Positions 1 to 6,274 of a stretch of 11,904 nucleotides of DNA are shown piece after piece; within the stretch, counting starts at the first letter, position 1; each line of letters opens with the position of its first letter. This stretch comes from an uncultured bacterium. GTDB lineage: Bacteria > Verrucomicrobiota > Kiritimatiellia > RFP12 > UBA1067. Position numbers and translations under genes: made by a program. The DNA lies in the NCBI GenBank assembly GCA_900547945.1, contig URIT01000104.1, positions 1 to 11,904 on the forward strand. The letters run 5' to 3'. The notes under the pieces are model-generated. The model did not search any database and was not told the origin of the DNA. It saw only the letters and a program-made list of their open reading frames with translations.

Positions 1-54
1 CCCCCCCGTGCGCTGCGCGATCCGGCCACGCGCCCGCCGTGGGGGGCGGGATGA

Positions 55-91
55 GCGATTTCACGTCGGAACTGTTCCGAAGTGAAATCGC
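55..91. repeat. Long imperfect inverted repeat (hairpin or operator)
   Basis: The arms GCGATTTCAC (55-64) and GTGAAATCGC (82-91) are exact reverse complements. A second, inner pair TCGGAA (66-71) and TTCCGA (75-80) sits inside them, separated from the outer pair by one G/A mismatch and closed by a CTG loop. The 16 paired bases would form a strong hairpin. There is no T-tract on either side, so a simple intrinsic terminator is not clearly supported. It lies 15 bp before the repeated promoter cassette. It could end transcription arriving from left of the window or be a protein-binding site. Only the structure is seen; the role is unknown. Confidence 0.6.
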
Positions 92-105
92 GCGCCCCTC
101 TGCCC

Positions 106-254
106 TGTGGCGTCCCGTGTCGCGGCGTCCCGTGGACAGGTCTGAGCAAATTTGCTAAACAACCGAAGAAGCATGTCAATTTTTCAGTCGCTCTGCAAAG
201 GGACGAGCAATGGAAAATCGGATCTCGGGCCGGCGCGCGGCCGTAGTGGCGTCG
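106..254 (+). repeat. Promoter/signal-peptide cassette, copy A
   Basis: This segment is a direct repeat of 3089-3244. Positions 106-160 match 3089-3143 with one mismatch, and 200-250 match 3190-3240 exactly. The middle part (161-199) is diverged and has small length differences. It contains a promoter, an AAGGGA-like ribosome binding site and an ATG at 210 followed by codons for MENRISGRRAAVVAS. In copy B those codons form the start of a secreted protein. In copy A no plausible coding sequence follows: the downstream + frame antisenses a minus-strand signal peptide. Copy A is therefore an orphan or remnant. Whether it arose by transposition, gene conversion or deletion of a paralogue cannot be told from this window. 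Confidence 0.8.
133..161 (+). promoter_or_regulatory. Sigma70-like promoter of cassette copy A
   Basis: TGGACA (133-138) is followed by a 17-bp spacer and TAAACA (156-161), with TG one base upstream of the -10 (extended -10). The palindrome AGCAAATTTGCT (145-156) overlaps the spacer and the first base of the -10. Two direct copies of GCGTCCCGTG (110-119 and 125-134) lie just upstream, 15 bp apart. If active it would transcribe rightward, towards and antisense to the 3' end of the minus-strand gene ending at 437. The motif is predicted from sequence only. Confidence 0.5.
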
Positions 255-343
255 ATGTTCGTCTTCTCGCCCTCGGGCATGCCGAACACGGCCGCCCCCG
301 CCATCATCGACACAAGCGCGCCGAGCGTCCATCTCGTTTTCAT
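176..343 (-). pseudogene. 5' remnant of a secreted-protein gene truncated by the cassette
   Basis: Starting from the ATG at 343-341, preceded by GAGGGG a few bases upstream, the 55-residue product begins with a convincing signal peptide: KTR n-region, hydrophobic residues about 6-20, and a small-residue cleavage area near AVFG. This continues as MPEGEKTNID. From about base 254 the reading frame enters the reverse strand of cassette copy A, which supplies the last ~25 residues (beginning ATTAARRPEIRF) and the stop. The first half therefore looks like the true start of an exported protein, and the rest is foreign to it. It lies 94 bp downstream of the stop of the minus-strand beta-strand gene, in the same direction. 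It could be a dead fragment left by a rearrangement, or a short exported peptide with a cassette-derived tail. No function can be assigned. Confidence 0.45.
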
Positions 344-436
344 TTTACCCCTCATCGTTTCCGCCATGCGCGCGACCATACCCACATTCCCGCGATCCCG
401 GCGGCGTCCCGGGCGGACGCGCGCCGCACGGCGGCC

Positions 437-2410
437 TCAGCGGACGATCACCATCGTCCCGGGATTCCGCCCCAGGATGAGATGTCCGTCCCTGGCGAAG
501 AGTGCGATCTTGGCGTCGGCCGCCTTGCTGAACCTCGGGCAGCCCGTGACGCCCGTCGCGAGCAGATAGCCGCCCGTCGGCATCTCGTCCGAAAGCTCCC
601 GCTGCTCCGCCTCGGAGAGGACGAGGCGCGACGCGCCGGAAAAGGCGATTCCCGCCGAAACGGCATCGGGATCCTGTACCTCGGCCTTGGCGAGCGTCCA
701 GTCGCCGTCGAGGACGAGCACGCCGTTCGTCGCCGTCACGAAACCGTCGAGCCGGTGGGTCGTCGCCTCCTGCCCGCCCAGATTGAGCGTCGCGCCCTTC
801 GCCGAAAGGCACGGGAAGTCCGACGCGGAGGGCGCGCGGACCGTGAGGGCGTTGTTGGCGAGGTCAAGCGTGCCCGCGCCCGAAAGCGCGTCGAGGCAGT
901 GGGCCGCCGCCGCCCCGCCCTTGCCGTCCTCCCCCCACGTGAGCTTCAGCCCGCCGTGCGCGTCCTCGAAGCGGTGGAAGTCGTTCAAGTCAACCGAAGA
1001 CAGGTTTTCGCTCCACGCAAGGCCGTGGACGTCGTCCCAGTTCGCAAGCCCGTTCGTGCAGACGTTGCCGTAGCAGAAGAAATGCGGCTCCCCCGTCGCG
1101 TTGTTCGTTTCCGTCTTGCCGGGTATCCCGTAGCGGTCATAGACCCGCACCTCAAAGCGGTTCGCGCCCGGGGGGACGCTCACCGTCCAGACCCCCTTCG
1201 GATTGACGAGGTCGCCCGGATTCATCCAGCGCGAGGGCTCCGCCGTCGTGTAGAGCGCCTCCCCGATCGTGAGGCGCACGTAGGCGTTCAGGGTGCAGAC
1301 GACCTTGAGCGTCTTCGTCTCGGCAGACGTGTTCCACAGCCAGCCCGCGTAGGTGCTGAGCCTCTGGTAGAACTTTTCGCCCCAGAGGTTCCCCACGCCG
1401 TCGTAGCGTCCATGCGGGAAGGAGAAGATCGACAGCGCCGTCGTCGTCGTGTTCGTGTAGAGGATGTACGGCGCAACCTCCTTCAGCGGCTTCTTGCCCC
1501 AACCGATGTCCGTGGTGGCATCGGTAGCCGTAAACGGATTTTGATAACATGTGAACTTTCCGGACTGGCCGAAGATCACGCCGTCCGGCACGATGTCGGC
1601 GAAGCGGACGCAGCCCTCACGGATGTCAAGCGCGCCCCCGTCGAGACGGACCTTGAGCGCAAGCGTCCCCGCCCCCGTCTTAACGAGCGACGCGAACGTG
1701 CCGGCATGGGGGCGGGCGGCGACGTCATACAGCATCGAATGGAAGACGCCGGCGCCCTCGAACGTCGTCGCGGGAAAGGCGAAGCCGCCTGCGGACACAT
1801 CGTAGTTGAAGTCGACGTCGCAGTTCTTCAGCGCCATCGGCCCGGCGGCCGCCCCGCTCGGTACCGCCGTCGGCGCGCCGAGGCGCACGAGGACGTTCGT
1901 CGCCGCGAAGCCGCCCGTGAAGTCGTTTTTGCCCGAGACGAGGTGGAACCACTTCGGGCGGTCGGCGGAGGAGGTGTCGGCGACGCAGATGCCCCCCGGC
2001 CCCGTCACCTTGCCGCGAAAGCCGACCTGATAGAGAACGGTCGAGTTGTCGACGCAGCGGAAGTCCTTCAGAAGCTGCGCGGGGCCGGCCCAGCAGCGCA
2101 CCGTGCCGGACGGGTCGCGGTCAGGCCAGTCCTGGAAGCCTCCGGGGTCAAACCCCTGCGTCGTGTTGTAGACGAGCGTCCAGGGGGCACGCGGGAAATC
2201 AGCCTGGAGGGACAGCTTGCCCAACTCTTCGATCCGGACGGCATTGTTCGCGCCCCCTTCCCACCTCGTGTTCGGGCGCATGACGAACTGGCAGCCGTCC
2301 GTCACGGCAAGCCCGCCCGCCGCGCCGGGCGCCAGAATGCGGATGTTCTCGATATAGACCTTCAAGGGCTTGCCCGCCTTCGCAAGCGTCAGTACATGGC
2401 CGTTGAGGAC
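437..2410 (-). CDS. 3' part of frameshifted secreted beta-strand repeat protein
   Basis: This is the second and larger part (657 codons from 2410) of a protein whose N-terminus is encoded at 3030-2411 in another frame. Its natural beginning is VLNGHVLTLAKAG, which directly continues the HNSTT reached in the upstream frame. There is no good start at the junction; the first in-frame ATG is at 2281. The stretch with TGAGTLALKVRLDGG followed by LDIREGCVRF resembles the autotransporter-associated beta-strand repeat family (PF12951/TIGR02601), and the rest is rich in short Gly/Thr/Asn-containing strands. A middle region with YILYTNTTTTALS and TYAGWLWNTSAET may be a separate jelly-roll fold, without a firm family match. 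The C-terminus ends GTMVIVR, matching the end of the divergent protein at 3200-6142. With the frameshift repaired the protein would be about 864 residues, secreted and probably surface-exposed. Ligand and function are unknown. The gene may be inactive. Confidence 0.75.
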   Translation of the reverse strand, partial: VLNGHVLTLAKAGKPLKVYIENIRILAPGAAGGLAVTDGCQFVMRPNTRWEGGANNAVRIEELGKLSLQADFPRAPWTLVYNTTQGFDPGGFQDWPDRDPSGTVRCWAGPAQLLKDFRCVDNSTVLYQVGFRGKVTGPGGICVADTSSADRPKWFHLVSGKNDFTGGFAATNVLVRLGAPTAVPSGAAAGPMALKNCDVDFNYDVSAGGFAFPATTFEGAGVFHSMLYDVAARPHAGTFASLVKTGAGTLALKVRLDGGALDIREGCVRFADIVPDGVIFGQSGKFTCYQNPFTATDATTDIGWGKKPLKEVAPYILYTNTTTTALSIFSFPHGRYDGVGNLWGEKFYQRLSTYAGWLWNTSAETKTLKVVCTLNAYVRLTIGEALYTTAEPSRWMNPGDLVNPKGVWTVSVPPGANRFEVRVYDRYGIPGKTETNNATGEPHFFCYGNVCTNGLANWDDVHGLAWSENLSSVDLNDFHRFEDAHGGLKLTWGEDGKGGAAAAHCLDALSGAGTLDLANNALTVRAPSASDFPCLSAKGATLNLGGQEATTHRLDGFVTATNGVLVLDGDWTLAKAEVQDPDAVSAGIAFSGASRLVLSEAEQRELSDEMPTGGYLLATGVTGCPRFSKAADAKIALFARDGHLILGRNPGTMVIVR

Positions 2411-3030
2411 AAGGTGGTCGAATTGTGCATGACCATCTCGCCCACCGTGTCGCCGTTGTCGAGGCGGCTGAGCTGCGCGTCCGCGTCGAGGAGGATGGCG
2501 CGCGGAAAGGCGGCGCGGAAGTTTCCCGCAGAGGCCAGCTGCAGCGCGCCCTTGCCGCCGACGCCGACGCCCGCGAGATGGACGGGGCGCGCCAGTTTTC
2601 TTTCGTTTTGGGACACCTCGTTTTGGGACGCCGCCGTCCGGATCCGGAGCGACGCCCCCGACGCGACGAACACCTGCCCGTTCGTCGTCGTCCCCGAGAC
2701 GCCCGCGCCCAGCACGCTCACGTAGTTCGCCTCGTCGCTTGCGGCATGGACGGTCGCGCCCTCCTTCACGAACAGGTTGCCCGTCCACCCGTCCAAGGCC
2801 GTGGAGAACGTCAGCACGCCGTCGCCGCGCACCTCGATGTCGGCGGCGCCCAGCGACGCGCCGCCGTCCGTGTCGACGTATGCCGTCCCGTTTGCGTCAT
2901 TGTACGCCGTCAGCGCGGCGGCAAGCGTCTGGTCGCCCGTCACGTTCAAGACGATCGCATCGGCCGCCCGCGCGCCTGCGGCGAACGCGAGGAGGACGAC
3001 GACGGAAAGGGGAAAATAAAATTTTCTCAT
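2389..3030 (-). CDS. 5' part of frameshifted secreted beta-strand repeat protein
   Basis: The ATG at 3030-3028 opens a 213-codon frame with a classical signal peptide: MRKFYFP n-region, hydrophobic core about residues 8-17, predicted cleavage after ARA at residue 22. The mature part carries the strand-rich pattern of autotransporter-associated repeat proteins, with segments such as GDGVLTFSTALDGWTGNLFV and ASGASLRIRTAA. The frame ends early at a TGA (2391-2389) after TTLSSTAMY. The downstream sequence in the other frame (LVLNGHVLTLAKAG) restores the expected strand pattern, so one base appears to be missing near 2410-2416. No Shine-Dalgarno sequence precedes the ATG, but a strong promoter lies only ~10 bp upstream, suggesting a leaderless message. 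The start is chosen because the signal peptide begins exactly there. The gene is divergent from the LamG protein gene. Confidence 0.8.
   Translation of the reverse strand: MRKFYFPLSVVVLLAFAAGARAADAIVLNVTGDQTLAAALTAYNDANGTAYVDTDGGASLGAADIEVRGDGVLTFSTALDGWTGNLFVKEGATVHAASDEANYVSVLGAGVSGTTTNGQVFVASGASLRIRTAASQNEVSQNERKLARPVHLAGVGVGGKGALQLASAGNFRAAFPRAILLDADAQLSRLDNGDTVGEMVMHNSTTLSSTAMY
2603..2629 (-). repeat. Short tandem repeat encoding SQNE-V-SQNE
   Basis: The 12-bp unit TCGTTTTGGGAC (+ strand) occurs at 2603-2614 and 2618-2629, a 15-bp period. In the minus-strand gene it encodes SQNEVSQNE, directly followed by RKLA. The AT-rich, polar insert interrupts an otherwise ordinary beta-strand pattern running from LRIRTAA to RPVHLAGVGVGG. 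It contrasts with the GC-rich surroundings, which suggests a small inserted or expanded repeat rather than ancestral protein sequence. Confidence 0.6.
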
Positions 3031-3039
3031 AATGATTGC

Positions 3040-3069
3040 ATTTTACAATACCCCCCTCTCCCCTGTCAA
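3040..3069 (-). promoter_or_regulatory. Promoter of the minus-strand beta-strand gene, probably leaderless
   Basis: On the minus strand a perfect TTGACA (3069-3064) is followed by an 18-bp spacer and TAAAAT (3045-3040). The predicted transcription start, 6-8 bases further on, falls at about 3032-3034, only 2-4 bases before the ATG at 3030. The spacer includes a run of six G. No ribosome binding site fits between promoter and ATG, so translation from a leaderless transcript is the simplest reading. Confidence 0.6.
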
Positions 3070-3115
3070 TTGCAAACCCAGACGGGGATGTGGCATCCCG
3101 TGTCGCGGCGTCCCG

Positions 3116-3144
3116 TGGACAGGTCTGAGCAAATTTGCTAAACT
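3116..3144 (+). promoter_or_regulatory. Sigma70-like promoter of the LamG/beta-strand protein gene
   Basis: TGGACA (3116-3121), a 17-bp spacer and TAAACT (3139-3144), with TG one base before the -10, form a good extended -10 promoter. The predicted start is near 3151, giving a leader of about 49 bases to the ATG at 3200. The same arrangement is kept in cassette copy A. It fires away from the TTGACA promoter at 3040-3069, so both genes are controlled from this short gap. Confidence 0.6.
3128..3139. promoter_or_regulatory. Candidate operator palindrome in the promoter
   Basis: AGCAAATTTGCT is a perfect 12-bp palindrome lying between the -35 and -10 and touching the -10. A bound dimeric repressor here would block RNA polymerase. 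It is conserved at 145-156. Two near-identical direct repeats, GCATCCCGTG (3093-3102) and GCGTCCCGTG (3108-3117), stand 15 bp apart just upstream and overlap the -35, as an activator site might. A small hairpin, GGGATG (3085-3090) with CATCCC (3094-3099), flanks them only in this copy. No regulator can be named. Confidence 0.4.
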
Positions 3145-3199
3145 GCCCGCAGAAGCCTATCAATTTTTTAGGCGACCTGCAAAAGGGAAGGGACGAGCA

Positions 3200-6142
3200 A
3201 TGGAAAATCGGATCTCGGGCCGGCGCGCGGCCGTAGTGGCATCGTTGCTGCTCGCGGGCGCCGCATCGGCGAAGCCGCTGGTGTGGTGGACCATGGCGAA
3301 CGATGCCGCAAACGGCGGGGCGAACATCGTTGCGACAACGACGTTCACGAACTGCGCGAGCGCCGCGAACGAGTTCTACGGGAAAATCGGAAAGGGCTCG
3401 AAGTTTACGAACAACTTCCTGCTGCCCGTGCCGACGAACGGCTTCGAGCATCCGTTCCTGCTGCAGGACGGCGTGTTTGGCGTCCCGGCTGAAAATGCAT
3501 TCGCCATCGACATCCCGTCGGATCCCGATCGGCCCGGCGACAACCTATGGGGCGCGTCCCTCTCCCCCTACGATCCCGAGGGGAAGCTCAATTGCCCGTC
3601 GTTTACGATCGAATTCTTCTTCCGGACGAAGAAATGGACTAACTGGCACGGGCTCATCGTCAAGCCCTATTATGACGGCGAGGGCGAGAATACCAACACG
3701 ATCGCCATTCGCGAAGTAAGCTACAGCCAAACGAACACGACCCTCGTGCTCGACTACCTCTACCGGGAGGACGGCCGATTGTTCAACGAGAGGGACGTCT
3801 TCCTCTATTCTTCATCCTACCCGTCCCGCCCGTCGTCGGCCCCGGTCATCCAGGACGGCAACTGGCATCACATTGCGATCACCGTGGACCAGCCGACGCG
3901 CCAGCTGTGCGCGTTCATCGACGGTGAACGCATGGCGACGGTCGCGCTCAAGGGCGACCTCGCCTATTCGGAGGACCCTTCCGTCCCCTGGTGCATCGGC
4001 GGCAATCCCAATGCGAATTGGGCGTGGGGCGGGACGATCGACGAAGTCCGCTTCCACGACCGGGCCTTGGCGCCGTCAGAATTCCTGCGGCGGGTGGACA
4101 CGCTGCCGCCGCCCGCCACGCTCTGGAAGACGGGGGCGTCGGGCCTCTGGGGCGAGGCGGCCAACTGGTCCGGCGGCGTGCCGACGGCGAACCTGCCGGG
4201 GTGGATCATCCAGGAGACGGAGACGCCGATCACGGTCTCCGTCGCGGCGGAGACGGCAGGCCCCGGCCAGCTGTATCTGCGCAATTCCGGCAGCCGGACG
4301 ACCCTGGCCGTGGACGCCCCGCTGGCGTTTTCCGCCGCAGATGTCGCGCTCTTCGAAGGCGGCGCCGTCACGGTGGGGGGCGGGGGCGTGCTTGCGCTCG
4401 ACGAGACGACGGCCGCGCTCGCGCCGCTGGCGCAGCTGGTGGTTGCGCCCGGCGGCCTGCTGCGCATGCGCGATGCGGCGCTGACGGCCGATTCGGGCGC
4501 GACGCTGGCGGTGGCCGGCCGGATGGACGTCGCGGGCGGGTCCATGGCGCTGGTCGGGGCCGAGCTGGAGATCGCAGGCGAGATGGCCCTGGAGAACAGC
4601 ACGTTCACGACCTCCGGCCGCGTCCGCGTTCCGGCGGGCGCGACGCTGGCGTTTACGAACGACGCGGCGAACACGTTCCGGTTCCTGCCGAATGCCTCGC
4701 TGGAGATCGACGGAGGCACGGTCGATGTAGGCGGAGAGGGCTCCTCTCTCCCGTTCAGGCTGGATGCGGGATCCGCGCTGCACGTAACGGGGACGGGCGC
4801 CCTGAAGCTCGCAGGCAAGAAGACGGCGCTGACGGCCCGTTCGGAGACGTTCTCCGGCCAGGCGCAGCTGACGACGTACCATGTGGACGTCACCGCAGTG
4901 GGGAACAATGCCACGAACACGTTGACCCTTCGCGACGAGGCCCTGTGGACGACGGTCAATGACGGCGCGTGGACGCTGGGCACCAGCCGCTATGGCAATT
5001 CGTGCGTCGTCGTCAACCTGGAAAGCCGGCAGCCCGTGCGCATCCCGTACGGCGTCGTGGTGGGGGCCGTGCAGAATGCCGTCCTGAACCTCCACAAGGG
5101 GCAGTTTCTCAGCGGCGGCGGCAATGTCAACGGCGTGGGGTATGCGAGCGGCGACACTGCGGTGACGGGCATCGTGAACGTCGTGGACGGCGTCTTTATG
5201 CAGCGGAGCTGCGCACAGTACAAAAAGTGGCTCTACGGCATCACCGTGGGCGACTCGATGCGGACAGAATTGAAGACGCATCCCAACGCATATGGACGGG
5301 GCACGCTCAACATCCACGCGAACGGCATCGTCTCGAACCTCACCTCAAACGCGGGCTATGGTTACGGCCTCTATCTGCGCGTGGGATCCGGGCGCGGCGA
5401 GGGCGACATCAACCAGATGGGCGGCGCGTTCTACCACAGCGGCCGCTACCAGGCCGTCCTCGGCCTCTGGGGCGGCACGGGGCGCTGGACGCTCACGAGC
5501 AACGCGACGGCGCGGGTCTGCTCGGATGTCTATGTGGGCGGTTCGCTCACGAACCTCCTGTGCGGCTTCGTCGAGGGGAAGAACGTCGGGGCGTCGCCGG
5601 AGTTCATGTCGACCTTCGACGTGGACGACCATACGGCAAAGGGGACGCTTTCCGTCGTCTCCGGGACGTTCCTGTCGCCGTCGAATCTCTTCGTCTCCGT
5701 GGACGGCACGGGCACGCTCGTCCTGGGCGAAGATCCGGCGGCGCGCCTGGTCGCGCGCAACGTGGTCCTCTCGAACACGGTCGACGCGGCGCGCGGCGCG
5801 CGCTATCCTTCGACGCTGAAGTTCGTCTTCGGCGCGGAGGGGTGCGGGCGCCTGGTGTGCGGCGCCGAGGACGGCGCGGGCGTCGTCCAGCCCACGGGGC
5901 GGCTCGTCATTTCCCCGGGGTCGAAGCTGGAGGTCGACCTCTCGGCCTTGAGGAATCGGAGCGACACGTGGCATCCGCTCGTCGCCTGCGCGGAGCTGGA
6001 AGGGTCGTTCGCGCCATCCGACGTGACCGTGACGCCTCCCGCAGACGGCTCCCTCTGCGGGTCGCTGTTCGTGGGGACGCACAAAGGCGTGAATGGCCTG
6101 TGGTGGGTGATTCAGCGCGGCGCGATGATCATCATCAGGTAG
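3200..6142 (+). CDS. Secreted LamG-like / beta-strand-repeat surface protein
   Basis: The product is 980 residues from the ATG at 3200. That start is chosen over an in-frame ATG at 3032 because it begins a signal peptide (n-region MENRISGRR, hydrophobic core about 11-22, cleavage after ASA at residue 24) and follows a promoter and an AAGGGA-type ribosome site. Residues ~25-300 look like a concanavalin A/LamG-like domain (Laminin_G_3 type): FTIEFFFR (135-142), DGNWHHIAITVD (219-230), FIDGE (239-243), GGTIDEVRFHDRAL (277-290). Next comes the linker pattern LWGEAANWSGGVP (316-328) seen in autotransporter-associated beta-strand proteins. The remainder (~340-960) is strand-rich, Gly/Ala/Asn-rich, probably a beta-helix. 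The C-terminus GAMIIIR resembles the end of the neighbouring minus-strand protein. It is probably a cell-surface or outer-membrane-associated adhesin or glycan-binding protein. No catalytic motif is recognised, and the ligand is unknown. Confidence 0.85.
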   Translation: MENRISGRRAAVVASLLLAGAASAKPLVWWTMANDAANGGANIVATTTFTNCASAANEFYGKIGKGSKFTNNFLLPVPTNGFEHPFLLQDGVFGVPAENAFAIDIPSDPDRPGDNLWGASLSPYDPEGKLNCPSFTIEFFFRTKKWTNWHGLIVKPYYDGEGENTNTIAIREVSYSQTNTTLVLDYLYREDGRLFNERDVFLYSSSYPSRPSSAPVIQDGNWHHIAITVDQPTRQLCAFIDGERMATVALKGDLAYSEDPSVPWCIGGNPNANWAWGGTIDEVRFHDRALAPSEFLRRVDTLPPPATLWKTGASGLWGEAANWSGGVPTANLPGWIIQETETPITVSVAAETAGPGQLYLRNSGSRTTLAVDAPLAFSAADVALFEGGAVTVGGGGVLALDETTAALAPLAQLVVAPGGLLRMRDAALTADSGATLAVAGRMDVAGGSMALVGAELEIAGEMALENSTFTTSGRVRVPAGATLAFTNDAANTFRFLPNASLEIDGGTVDVGGEGSSLPFRLDAGSALHVTGTGALKLAGKKTALTARSETFSGQAQLTTYHVDVTAVGNNATNTLTLRDEALWTTVNDGAWTLGTSRYGNSCVVVNLESRQPVRIPYGVVVGAVQNAVLNLHKGQFLSGGGNVNGVGYASGDTAVTGIVNVVDGVFMQRSCAQYKKWLYGITVGDSMRTELKTHPNAYGRGTLNIHANGIVSNLTSNAGYGYGLYLRVGSGRGEGDINQMGGAFYHSGRYQAVLGLWGGTGRWTLTSNATARVCSDVYVGGSLTNLLCGFVEGKNVGASPEFMSTFDVDDHTAKGTLSVVSGTFLSPSNLFVSVDGTGTLVLGEDPAARLVARNVVLSNTVDAARGARYPSTLKFVFGAEGCGRLVCGAEDGAGVVQPTGRLVISPGSKLEVDLSALRNRSDTWHPLVACAELEGSFAPSDVTVTPPADGSLCGSLFVGTHKGVNGLWWVIQRGAMIIIR

Positions 6143-6215
6143 GCGCGCCGGGCCCGTTTGGCCGTCCCGCGCCGAGCCTGTGCCGCCGTGTCTGCAGCGG
6201 GAGCGCCGCGCGCGC

Positions 6216-6270
6216 GTAATGCGTCACTGAACAGCGGGTGTAGAAACCCCGCTGTTCAGTGACGCATTAC
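6216..6270. terminator. Perfect 23-bp inverted repeat between convergent genes
   Basis: The left arm (6216-6238, starting GTAATGCGTCAC) and the right arm (6248-6270, ending GTGACGCATTAC) are exact reverse complements over 23 bp, with a 9-base loop TGTAGAAAC. It lies 74 bp after the stop of the LamG protein gene and 5 bp before the stop codon of the oppositely oriented beta-galactosidase. This placement suits a bidirectional terminator, but neither side has a clear T-tract and the stem is much longer than usual. A dispersed palindromic repeat (REP- or MITE-like) doing this job is equally possible. The rest of 6143-6215 is GC-rich and shows no gene. Confidence 0.65.
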
Positions 6271-6274
6271 CAAT

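Larger units (their letters stand above)
3089..3244 (+). repeat. Promoter/signal-peptide cassette, copy B (functional context)
   Basis: This is the second copy of the element at 106-254. Here it sits in the divergent intergenic region and supplies the promoter, a 5' leader of about 50 bases, the ribosome binding site (AAGGGA region, 3187-3193) and the first codons MENRISGRRAAVVAS of the 980-residue secreted protein. Sequence identity with copy A stops within the signal peptide, at the boundary between the charged n-region and the hydrophobic core. The two ends of the element are nearly identical between copies while the leader between them has diverged. The reverse strand is also open across the last part, reading ATTAARRPEIRFSIARPF and ending in RLKN plus a stop, in both copies. 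Confidence 0.8.

Noticed and set aside
210..569. Plus-strand frame starting with MENRISGRRAAVVAS in copy A
   Set aside because: After the cassette codons it antisenses a signal peptide and then the end of the minus-strand gene, with no hydrophobic core of a signal peptide. The start is a copied fragment, not a gene.
152..2725. 857-codon plus-strand open frame opposite the beta-strand gene
   Set aside because: Arg/Ala/Pro-rich translation with no domain or signal peptide. It is the antisense shadow of a GC-rich minus-strand gene whose product shows clear strand repeats.
2411..2788. ATG at 2788 as start of the 3' part of the split gene
   Set aside because: Residues encoded between 2788 and 2411 in that frame are Arg/Gly-rich noise, while the other frame there encodes the natural protein.
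3032..3199. Upstream in-frame start of the LamG protein at 3032
   Set aside because: It would put 56 charged residues before the signal peptide and would begin upstream of the predicted promoter.
4076..5317. Long minus-strand open frames opposite the LamG/beta-strand gene
   Set aside because: No domain, no start signals, and skewed composition typical of antisense frames in GC-rich DNA.
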